From positions 7,254,891-7,318,890 of the forward strand of contig NC_077232.1 of the NCBI RefSeq assembly GCF_027887165.1: a stretch of DNA of 64,000 nucleotides, written 5' to 3'. Numbering within the stretch: the first letter of the stretch is position 1; every line of letters begins with the position of its first letter. This DNA comes from Monodelphis domestica (Eukaryota; Chordata; Mammalia; Didelphimorphia; Didelphidae). The translations under genes and the position numbers were made by a program. Below, in pieces: positions 22,930 through 33,000 of this stretch. The notes under the pieces are model-generated. The model had not been told where the DNA came from and did no database searches. It worked only from the letters and a program-made list of their open reading frames with translations.

Positions 22930-24252
22930 CTTTCCAGTGCTTTTTAAAAATAAGAATAAGTGTTGCATTTTATCAAAGACTTTTTCTTCATCTATTGATA
23001 TAATAATGATTTTTTATTACTTTTGTTTTTAATATGACAAATGATGTTGGTAGTTTTCCTCATATTAAACTATCCCTGCATTCCTGGTATCAATTCTGTC
23101 TGGTCATAATGTATAATCTTTGTGATAAACTATTATGGTCCCAGCTAATATTTTATTTAGAAATCTTACATCCATATTCATGAATGAAATTGGTTTATAA
23201 TTTTCTTTCTGGTTTTGCTCTTTCTGGTTATTTCTTTACTATTATTTCAAACAATTTATCTAATATTGGAATTAGTGGATCTTTAAATGTTTCGGGGAAT
23301 TCACTTGTGAAATCCATTTGGTTCTGATGCTTTTTTTAGGAAGTTAATTTATGGCATGTTCTATTTCTTTTTCTAAAGTAGGCTTGTTTAGATATTCTAT
23401 TTCTTCCTCTGATAGTCTAGTTTATATATCTGTAAGTATTCTTCCATTTAACTTCATTGTTAAATTTGTTGGCATATACTTGAGCAAAATAACTCCTAAT
23501 AATTGCTTTAATTTCATTGTCATTGGTGGCATATTCACTCTTTTTTATCTTTAATGCTAGTGATTTGTTTTTTTCTCTCTACAAAAATAATTTTAACCAA
23601 TAATTTTTTTATTTTGTTGATTTTCCCCATAAAACCAACTACTCGATTTATAATTCAATTTTTTTACATTCAATTTTATTGATCTCACCTTTAATTTTTA
23701 GGATTTCTAATTTGGTGTTTAGCTTGGGATTTTTAATTGGTTCTTTTTCTGTTTTTTAAAAAATTGTATTCTCAATTCATTGTTCTCTTCTTTCTCTATT
23801 TGTATTACTATAAGCATTTAGAGATAGAAATTCTCCTTTAATTACTGCTTTTGCAGAATCCCCCAGGTTTTAGTATGTTGTCTCATTATTATCATTCTCT
23901 CTAATGAAATTATTTATTGTTTCTATGACTTGTTCTTTAACATACTCATTCTTTAAGATTAAGTTATTTAGATTCCAATTAATTTTTACTTTATGTTTCC
24001 ATGGTGCCTTATTATATATAATTTTTATTGCATTATGGTTTTTAAAGGATATACATTTCATATTTCTGCTTTTAAATCTATGGTCAGTTTTTGCAAAAGT
24101 ACCATATACCACTGAGAAGAAGGTATACCCTTTCCATTTGTGTTCAGTTCTCTCCAGATATCTATCATATTTAACTCATCTAAGGTTCTATTCATCTCCT
24201 TGACTTCTTTCTTATTTATTTTTTGGTTAGATTTATCTAGTTCTTGATCCAA

Positions 24253-24935
24253 TCATTCTGGATGGATCTATGGAACTATGCTCAAAGGACTATAAAATTG
24301 TGCATATCCTTTGATCCTGTAGTACCACTACAAACTAGGTCTTTATCCCAAAGAGATTTTTTTAGAAGTGGAAATCTTTATAGTAACTCTTTTCGTGGTG
24401 GCAAAGAATTGATAATTAGGAAGATTGTCTATCAATTAGAGAATGGTTGAACAAATGTGGTATATGATGTTAATGGAATACTATTTCACCATAAGACATG
24501 ACAAACAGGACAGTTTCAGAAAACCCTGGAAAGACTTATATGAACTGATGCAAAGTGAAGTGATCAGAACCAAAAACATTCTACCCCAGTGATGGCAAAC
24601 CTTTTAGAGACTCTGTGCTGTGCCCCGTCCCCCAAGACAGGGTGCCACATGCCATAGATTTGCCATCATTGTTCTACATAGTAACAGTAATGTTATATAA
24701 TAATCAACTGTGAAGTACTTAGCTACTCTCAACTGTATGATGATCCAGAACAATTCTGAAGGACTTATGACAAGGAAAGCTTTCCACCTCAAGAGAAAGA
24801 ACTATTGAAGTTGAAATACAGATCATTCCTGTAGGATATCCTGTAAAATCCTGTAAAATAGATTTCTATACCTAACTACTTGTGTATATTCTTCTGTTGC
24901 TGGACGATCTAATGAAATAAGATTCATGAACTTCC
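24253..24935 (+). mobile_element. L1 3' segment in opposite orientation
   Basis: Sense sequence of the ORF2 C-terminal region and 3' UTR ('attctggatggatctatgga', 'ggttgaacaaatgtggtata', 'tgaactgatgcaaagtgaag'). It is joined directly to the antisense ORF2 segment ending at 24,252. It is either the downstream half of a 5'-inverted (twin-primed) L1 or a separate sense insertion. The end, near 24,935, has no clear poly(A). Confidence 0.78.
24587..24671. mobile_element. hAT-type MITE, 85 bp
   Basis: Terminal inverted repeats CAGTGATGGCAAA at the left and TTTGCCATCATTG at the right pair with one mismatch. The 8-bp flanks are ttctaccc (24,579-24,586) and ttctacat (24,672-24,679), 6 of 8 matching, as expected for the 8-bp TSD of hAT transposons. 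It interrupts L1 sequence ('cattctac|atagtaac'). With only 85 bp it is non-autonomous. Confidence 0.82.
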
Positions 24936-25750
24936 CTCCCACCTCCCCCATCTGTCCTGTCATTGTGAAAAGTTCGTCATTCTATTTCATTTTTTTCATT
25001 CTTTTTTTCTCTTTCCCCTTCTCCTAAAGCATTCCTTTTACTCACACCTTAGTTGTTTTTTTTTTAACATATTATCCCATCATATTCAACTCACACCCAT
25101 GGCCTACTGATTATGTATAGTCCTTCTATCCTAATAATGATCAAGTTCTTAGGAGTTACAATAATCATCTTTCCATTTGGCATGTACATAGTTTAACCTT
25201 ATTGAATGATTTTTAATTTAGTTTTTTGTTTACCTTTGAATATTTGTCTTGGTTCTTATATTTGAGAGTCAGATTTTCCATTTGACTCTGTTTTTTTCAT
25301 CAGGAAAATTAGAAAGTCATCTATTTCATTGAATACCTTTTTTTCCCCTTCAAAAGATTATGCTCAGTTTTGATAGGTAGGTGATTCTTGATTGAAATCC
25401 TGGTTCTTTTGCCCTCTGGAATACCATAATCTAAGTCCTCCAATTCATTAATGTAGGAACTACTAAATCTTGTGCTGTTCTGTGGCTCCATAATATTTGA
25501 ATTGTTTCCTTTTGGCTGCTTGTGATATTTTCTTCTTAGCCTGGGAGTTCTGGAATTTGGCTACAATATTTCTGAGAGTTATCCTTTTGAAAGCTCTTTC
25601 AGGAGATGATTGGTGGATTATATTTCTATTTTGCCCACTGGATCTAGGAGATCATGGCAGTCTTCCTTGATAATTTTTGGAAATTGATGTCTAAGCTCTT
25701 TTTCTAAGCATGACTTTTAGAGAATACAATCATTCTTAGACTATCTCTCT

Positions 25751-25978
25751 TAAATTTATTTTATTATTATTATTATTTTTAATAAAAACCCTTACCTTCT
25801 GTCTTGGAGTCAATACTGTGTATTGGTTTCAAGGCAGAAGAGTGGTCAGGGCTAGGCAATGGGGGTTAAGTGACTTGCCCAGGGTCACACAGCTGGGAAG
25901 TGTCTGAGGTCAAATTTGAACCTAGGACCTCCCATCTCTAGGCCTGGTTCTCAATCCAATAAGCTACCCAGCTGCCCC
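25751..25978 (-). repeat. tRNA-derived CORE-SINE, antisense
   Basis: Full-length antisense SINE with an (ATT)n tail complement. The flank 'ctatctctct' is present at 25,741-25,750 and 25,979-25,988. Confidence 0.9.
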
Positions 25979-25988
25979 CTATCTCTCT

Positions 25989-26221
25989 CTCTCTTTTTTC
26001 ACAATGAAATGGTCTTTATTTTTATTTTTTTAACATTATTTTATTTGGTCATTTCTGAGCATTATTCATTGGAGACAAAGATCATTTTCTCCCCCCACTC
26101 CCCCACTCCCCACCTATCCCATAGCCGACGCACGATTCCACTGGGTATCACATGTGTTCTTGATTCGAACCCATTTCCATGTTGTTGGTATTTGCACCAG
26201 AGTGTTCATTTAGAGTCTCCC
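25989..26221 (-). mobile_element. L1 3' tail, antisense
   Basis: Antisense L1 3' UTR end with the C-run and 'catagccgacgcacgattcc'. A further copy of 'ctatctctct' follows at 26,222-26,231, so the same decamer borders the SINE and the L1 tail three times. Confidence 0.85.
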
Positions 26222-26311
26222 CTATCTCTCTTAAATGTATTATATAGATCAGTAATTTTTTTAATGAGACATTTTACATGTTGTTCAACTTTCTCATTCT
26301 TTTGACTATTT

Positions 26312-26316
26312 GAGAC

Positions 26317-26392
<76 letters not shown>

Positions 26393-26510
26393 AGAGACAG
26401 AGAGAGAGACAGAGAGACAGAGACAGAGAGGGAGGGAGGAAGGGAGAGAGGGAGAGATGGAGAGGGAGGGGAGATTGAGAGAGGGAGGGAGAGAGGGAGA
26501 GAGAGGGAGA
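26312..26510 (+). repeat. (GA)n microsatellite
   Basis: About 200 bp of GA dinucleotides with interspersed GACA and GGGA variants. Long frames on both strands here are products of the repeat and are not genes. Confidence 0.98.
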
Positions 26511-27740
26511 TTTGTCTTTCTTTTTACACTCAGAGACCAAATATAATACAGACAACATTAAAGTTGCCCCTGCCTTACTCTCAAGTGTCACTTCCTGTTT
26601 CAATCTTCCCAGCCTCCCATTTTTGATCTTATTCTTTTTCATTCTGAAATCTCTGACTAAGGCATACCCATTTCCTAAGGTCCCATGGGGAGAAGGAGCT
26701 AGAGCCCAAAAGGAGAAGGTCCCCCCCCCCAAACAGGCAGTGGCTGAGATTGCCTGAGGTTCCTGCCTCAGTTTCCCTTTTTCTTCATTTCTTCCACTAT
26801 ACGGGGTGATTTTGGGGATAACAAGATAGAATCTTAAGGGCACCAGAGTTCTGGGCTGGGTGATAGCTGGTATAAATCTCCTTTGGGAAGAAGAACCTCC
26901 TGCATTCCAGCCAGTCTTTCTTGTTGGAAAAATGTTCAATCTCTTACCGCAGGGTAGGAAGAATATGGGGGGGGGGCAAGAAAAGAAGAAGCTACAGTTA
27001 GAATGGAACAGTCAAAAGGGTGCAGGGAAGATCATGACTAAGAGATGCCCAGTAAGACCATCATTCACTCGATATGGCTGAGAGTTTTCACTAGCCAGTC
27101 CCAATTTCTCCAAACTAAGACTGTGGTCAGAATCGCCCCTCAGCTGAGGCTAAAGCAGCAGCCTTCAGCATCTCTCACTTAGCACATCTCTTTCTTAGTT
27201 TAACAGAACGTGCCTTTTGTCCTTCCTGGCTGAACCAGCAGGCAGCCTGGACTCCAGGAAGTCAGTTATTTCCCTGGGGGTTCAGGGGTTCCATGGGGAA
27301 TGCCCTCTTGCTGCCCTTCAAGGGACTTAAATGGGCCACATAATGCCAACTATCCCAAGTGGTCCTGGGCAGGATAAATGAGGGGAGCTTGCTACCAGCA
27401 TCCTGCAGTGGCTTCCTCCCTGAGAGGACTTAACTCAGAGGATGCCCCCCAATAATCCAACCAATGGGCCTCTCTGCTGAGACTTATTACCCATTACCTA
27501 TAGTCAGCCGCCTACACTGCTCAGATTGGTAAAGCCTCCTCCTGAGGATGTATCCCTTGGGAATTCCCTGCCAGGGTCCTCGTGGGTCAGTCATATGCCT
27601 TGATCTTTGCTCTCTATAGTGATCCAGTGTACCTGACCTGGTAGGTGAGACTACAATGCAGGTATCTCTTATGGGGTTAGTAAAGAAACCCTGAGTACTG
27701 CTACAAGTATGTAGGAAAGCACCAAATGATCATTTAAAAC
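26511..27740. other. Intergenic, nothing recognised
   Basis: Moderately GC-rich sequence with poly(C) and poly(G) runs at about 26,721 and 26,968. No exon, promoter or repeat family can be named with confidence. Confidence 0.45.
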
Positions 27741-28998
27741 CTAAAAATAACCTAGCCAGCAAAGCTGAGTATAACCCTTCAGGGGAATAAATGGATATTT
27801 GATGAGTTAGAGGACTTTCGAGAATTTCTGATGAAAAAATCAAAGCTGAGTAGATAATCTGACATTCAAACACAAAACTTGAGAATAGAAATGTGAACAT
27901 GAAAGAGAAAGCATAAAAGATTCAAAGAAAATTAAACTGTTTACATTACTAAATAGGAAGATTAATATAATTCCTAAGAATTTTATCATTATTGGGGAAG
28001 TTAGAAAGAGTCTAAATAAACAGAAGGCATGAAAGAAAGTCATTATGTTGAGAAAATCTTAAAAGAAATGAGGAGAGGGGAGAGTTGCACTTGGAGAATG
28101 GGAAAGGGAGATGTAGAATGGCAAAGTTTTCTCATATAAAAAGGCCTAAAAAACAGTTTTATAGTGGAAGGGGAGATGGGCATGGGGATGGGCAATGTTT
28201 GATCCTCACTCTCACTAGAATTGGTTCAAAAGGAGAATATATGTACACTCTGGAGCAGTTAGGTATATAAATCTATCTTACACAGTAAGGAAATAGGAAG
28301 GGAAACTGATAAGCTATATAGGGCTTGGGGGATGATAAAAGGGAGAGAGGGCAGATCAAGGCAGGCAGTGGTCAGAAGCAGAATAGCCTTTTGGGGAAAA
28401 GAGAGAGGATAAAAAGAAGAAAAGGGGGGGTGGAGGGAAAAAGGCAGTTAGGAATCCAAACTGAATGTGAATGGGATGAGCCCACCCATAAAATGGAAGC
28501 AAGTAGCAGTATGGATGAGAAACCAGAATCCAATAATGTTTACAAGAGACATGCTTGAAACAGAAAGACCCCCAGAGGATTAAAGAACAATTTTGCAATA
28601 TTGTAGGGTGATCAGCTGTGAAAGACTTTTCTTCTCTCAGCAAGACAACAATCTAGGACAATTCTGAAGGACTTATGACAAAGAATCCTCTCCACCTCCA
28701 GAGAAAGAACTATTGGAGTTGGAATACAGATCAAAGTATATGATTCTCCATTTTTATTTGGGTTTTTACTTAGGATTTTTGGTATTATATGAGTATCCTC
28801 TTACAACAATGAACAACATGGAAATGTAGTTTGCAGGATAATGCATATGTAATCCAGGCCAAATTGCTTACCATCCCTTGGAGTGGGAGAGGGGAGGCAA
28901 AGGAGGGAGGGAGACACTTTGGATCTTATAACTTCAGAAAACATATGTGGAAAATTGTTATTACATGTAATTGGGAAAATAAAATAGCTTTAAAAAAC
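27741..28998 (+). mobile_element. L1 with large internal deletion, sense
   Basis: 27,741-28,580 runs from late ORF1 ('gccagcaaagctgagtata') through the spacer to about codon 60 of ORF2 ('acaagagacatgcttgaaac'). It then jumps to 3' UTR sequence ('ggacttatgacaaagaatcc', 'acttcagaaaacatatgtgg') and ends at 'aaaatagctttaaaaaac' near 28,998. Nearly all of ORF2 is missing. The break is close to the equivalent position of the break at 19,212. Confidence 0.82.
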
Positions 28999-29791
28999 AA
29001 CAATCTGGTACTAGGATGGGAGTCAGAAAAAACCAAAACAAAACACAACAAGGCTCGTAAGGGCTAATGTAAGATGTAGTAAGAAGAGTTGGGAGATCTT
29101 TGTGTAGAGCAACAGCAATGTTGTAATGATGACTGACTGTGAAAGCCTCAGCTCCTCTGATCAATGACTCAAGGCAATTCCAAAGGACCCAGGATGAAAA
29201 AATGGCTCTCCACACTCCCTCTCTATTGTTGATGCCACCCCATCTCCCTTATCCCTTTCCCCTCCTATTTCCCTATTGGGCAAGATAGATGTCTACACCC
29301 TACTGAGTGTGAACATATGTTCTGCCCTTCCCTCTTGGAGCTAATCTCAATAAGACTGAGGTTCAAGCAATGCCCACCCCCACTCCCATTTTCTCCTCCA
29401 CTAGAAAAGCTCCTCTTTGAGGCCTTTTTTTTCTGTGAAAGAGTTTCATCATTCCCCATTCCCCTTCTTCCCATTGCTGGAAGGCTGTAGGCGAGAGTTT
29501 GCTGGGGATGCAAATAAGCTCTGGTGGTCTTGGAGGGCCCCTGAGATTCTGGGGTTCTGGGAACGTCCTGGTGGAAGGGTCCAGCTGCTACATCACAGAA
29601 GGGTCTCCATGGAGACAACCAAGCCCCTCCACAGAATGTGGACCCCATAAATCCCTTAGAGGAGCTGAAGCGAGGGAAAAAGAAGTGGCTGGGAGGGCAG
29701 GGAGGGCCAGCAGGACTAAGAGGGCCACGTGTGAAGGGGCCCAAGTGAAACCCTCGTCGCTGTTGTGTCTGATCCAGGGTTCCGGGCCAAG
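28999..29791 (+). promoter_or_regulatory. Upstream region of CATSPER1
   Basis: The first 220 bp include diverged L1-like 3' sequence. From about 29,230 the sequence appears unique, and GC rises from about 29,480. There is no obvious TATA box at a sensible distance. A 'gccacgtg' E-box-type site lies near 29,723. The transcription start cannot be placed by eye, and a non-coding first exon cannot be excluded: 'tctgatccag|ggttcc' just before the ATG could act as a weak acceptor. Confidence 0.4.
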
Positions 29792-30044
29792 ATGAATTTC
29801 TTATCTGTTCCAGAGAAGTCCCCAGAGCCTAAGGAGGCTACCACTGAGAAGATACAAGTCAAGGGATCCTCCTCTACCGTGGGCAAATCTAGCTTTGGCA
29901 AACACCTCTCCGTGGGTGCTCGCACCTCTCATACCTCCTATGGCACCGGCAGCCTTAAAAGCAGAGGCTCTAAAGGGAGTAAGACGAGTGGCTCGATGGA
30001 AGGAGACTGGGAGCAAGAGCAAGAGAAGAAGTCCAAGCATAAAT
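29792..30044 (+). CDS. CATSPER1: CATSPER1 exon 1
   Basis: Codes residues 1-84 plus one base; donor 'aaat|gtaaga'. Ser/Lys/Gly-rich with only three His (39, 47, 83). In human and mouse this exon is much longer and His-rich. An in-frame GTG lies upstream at 29,765, but the ATG has the better context. Confidence 0.85.
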
Positions 30045-33000
30045 GTAAGATGAACTCCCGGGGGCTCCCGGGTGGGACCTGACAAACCTTGACCCCAGCC
30101 CAGTTCCCTGCCCCTCCTTAGAGCCCTGCCGGGCCTTGGGCTGAGTCAGGGAAAACGTGCCACGGTCCCTTGAGCTCCAGCCCAGGCCAAGCCATGGCCA
30201 AGGGCCCAGCTGTCGCTGACCCCCAGACAGGGCCCATCCTTGGCCAGGCCTCTGGCTCTCTGCTTTCTGGCCTGGGGCCTCAGGCCACACTCAGCACAGC
30301 TGAAGCTGGGCACTTCCTGGAGGTCTGGGTTCCTGTTCCCTCAAGGAGGAGGAGGAGGGCGAGCAGGCCAGGGAGGCAGCCCCCCAGCTCTTATGTGCCC
30401 TTCTGGTAGCTCACTCCCGCCCCCAGTCCCGCTCCTCAAACCAGGGTGAGGGAGCCCAGAGAGCAGGCTCTCGGCTTATCTCCTCCCTGTCCGATCGGGG
30501 CGGCCCCTGTGGCTGCCCCCCAGGTTCTGAGAGGGGGAGAGAAGCAGGGCCCGTCCTGCCCCTCCACTGGACATCCTGCCTGGGCTGAGGGGTGCCGCCA
30601 GCATCCCTGCCCACGCCTGAGCCGCCTCTTTCCTCACCGCCTCCCCTTGTAGCCAAAATGCAGCGGGGCCAGAAGAAGCACATGACTATAGGAGATCTGC
30701 TGAAAAAGTTTTGTAGTGAAATACATAAAATCTGTGTCCGAATCCAAGATATGCTCTTAGTCCTCATCAAAAGCAATTACTTTGAGTCCTTCATCTTCAT
30801 CGTGGTCTGTCTTAACACTTTGTTGCTGGTGATCCAGACTTTTGCCGAGGTGGAGATCTGGGGAGGTAAGCACCCCGGGAAGGGTGTGAACCCCAACAGC
30901 CCAGGGATGGCCGGGGGGATGTCCTGGGCCCAGGAAGTTCAGAGCTGCTCCTGGAGGCCACTGGAGAGGACCAAGGAGCAGGTTAGAACCAGTGGGCCAC
31001 CTTCAGCTACCTGCAAGAGTCTGCATGGAGGAGGAAGAGAGCAGGGCCAGGCCCGGGGGGGAGGGTCATCCGGGCCCTCTGGGACAGGGCAGGAATGGCT
31101 CCTCTTAGCTCTCCAAGCTGCCAGGGAAGCCACAGTGCTCAGCCTGCCTCCCAATGACTGGATCCAGCTTGGGAAAGAGAGGGAGAAATGGCTGCCTGAC
31201 AAATGGGTTGGGAGATGAGAGGGAGGGGGGATTCCCAAGCTTGAACCCTTTCCTCTCTGCCTCATTTCTGCCTTCTGGCTTCCTTTAAGCCACAGCAGAA
31301 GCCTCCTCTGATCTCCCTCAATTGGCACGTCTGCCCTCTGAGCCTCTCTCCAACTTCTGGCTCCATCTTGTCTCTGCAGAGTTGTTGGCATATTCTCTCC
31401 CTCATTAGACTGGAAACTCCTTGAAGGCAGAGATGACTTTTTCCTTCTTTAATTTACCCTTCTTTTATCCACAATGGGCAGCTTAGGTGGAGTGCTAGGC
31501 TTGAACTCAGGAAGACTCATTTTCCTGAGTTCAAATCTGGCCTCAGACACTTACATGAGCTGTGTGACCCTGGGCAAGTCACTTAACCCTCTAGGCCTCA
31601 GCACCTCAATGTAAAATGAGCTGGAGAAGGAGAGGGCAAACCATTCCAGTATCTTTGCCAAGAAATTCTCAAAAGAGGTCAGGAAGAGTAGGACGAGACT
31701 GAAACGACTGAACAGCAAAGAATATCCTTGGAGTTTAGCATAGCACTGGACACACAGTAGGTGTTGAATTAATGGTTGGGACTGATTCTCTGCCTGAAAT
31801 GATTTCTAGGAATCCCAGAATTTGGGCCAAGCCTGGAGCTTGGAGATCACTGACTCCAACCTCCTCCTTTTGCAGACAGGGAAACTGAGACCTGCAAAGA
31901 TCAAGAGACTTTGCTGAGTAGACTTGCTTTGAATCCCATCTCAGGCACTGTGATGATGGTGGGCAAGTCACTTACCCTCTCAGAGCCAGTTCCCTCCTCT
32001 GGGAAAGGATGACAGTGACTGTAGGGATGCCACTGTGACAATGAAGTCAGAGAGCAGACAGCAAGTTCTTTGCTGGTCCCTGTATCTAAGACCTCAGGCA
32101 GTTCAAAGCTTAGCCCAACCCACAAGACCCTCTCCAGGGCAGACACAACAGGATACAGACCCCCTGGGTCAGCAGACCTCCTAGAACCTTATTGCTCTGA
32201 CACAGTCAACTCTCCCTGACTTGTAACAGACTCAGCTTTTCCTCTACACAGTCAGGGTCAACTTAGGAATGCCAACCTCAGAGGCAGGCTGGTGGCAGCA
32301 TTTAGTCAAGCTGTCTTATGCTCCCACATCTCACCCATTCTGACACCCTAATCATAGTAACATGGAAAAAATTTTAGGCATCAAAATGAATGAATGGATG
32401 GATGGATGGATGGGTGGGTGGGTGGATGGGTGGATAGAAGGATGGATGGATGGATGGATGGATGGATGGATGGATGGATGAGTGGGTGGGTGGGTGAGTG
32501 GGTGGGTGGGTGGATGGCTGGGTGGGTGGATGGATGGGTGGATGGAAGGATGGAAGGATGGATGGATGTTTGGATGGATGGATGGATGAATGGATGGAAG
32601 GATGAATGGATGGATGGATGGATAGATGGGTGGATGAATGGATGGGTGGATGAATGGGTGGATGGAAGGATGGATGGATGGAAGGATGAATGGATGATTG
32701 GATGGAAGGATGAATGGATGGATGAGTGGGTGGGTGGATGGATGGGTGGATGGGTGGATGGATGGATATATAGATGGATGGATGGGTGGGTGGATAGTCG
32801 GATGGATAGATGGATGGATGAATGGGATTCACAAATGCTAGTCTGAAGGAGCAAAAGACTATGGCCCTAGAATCTCTCCAGGATAAAAGGATACTGGGGA
32901 AACTTGGGAGAACAGAGAGGAACTTCAGCCTACTAATGTCCTAAAGAAAGAATGTGGTGACTGCTAAGTCATCCTGCTCATGTGCCATTTTGGATTTCAT

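Larger units (their letters stand above)
22280..24252 (-). mobile_element. L1 ORF2 fragment (RT to endonuclease), antisense
   Basis: The reverse strand reads through ORF2 from the RT palm region ('catatcatctgcaaa' near 22,302) to the endonuclease ('SNQKINKKEVKE' on the minus strand near 24,220). Minus-strand frames are short and broken. It contains an L1 tail (22,536-22,671) and a SINE (22,726-22,929). At 24,252 it abuts sense L1 sequence. Confidence 0.85.
24936..26310 (-). mobile_element. L1 5' half (ORF1/spacer), antisense
   Basis: Follows the same order as 40,947 back to 39,600: the ORF1-ORF2 spacer near 25,060-25,230 and antisense ORF1 near 25,300-25,740 ('ctcttagcctgggagttctgg', 'gagatcatggcagtcttcc'). 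After the SINE/L1-tail cluster the ORF1 sequence resumes at about 26,232. No frame is intact. Confidence 0.8.

Noticed and set aside
26274..26939. 221-codon minus-strand frame with a long Ser-Leu repeat
   Set aside because: The core is the (GA)n microsatellite; the rest has no family similarity or splice context.
29765..29791. In-frame GTG upstream of the CATSPER1 ATG as an alternative start
   Set aside because: Nuclear genes rarely start at GTG; the ATG at 29,792 has good context and is followed by residues matching the family N-terminus.
32374..32854. Frames of about 150 codons on both strands with Pro-Ser-Ile-His or Trp-Met-Asp-Gly repeats
   Set aside because: They are translations of the GGAT microsatellite in intron 2 of CATSPER1, open because the repeat contains no stop in those frames.
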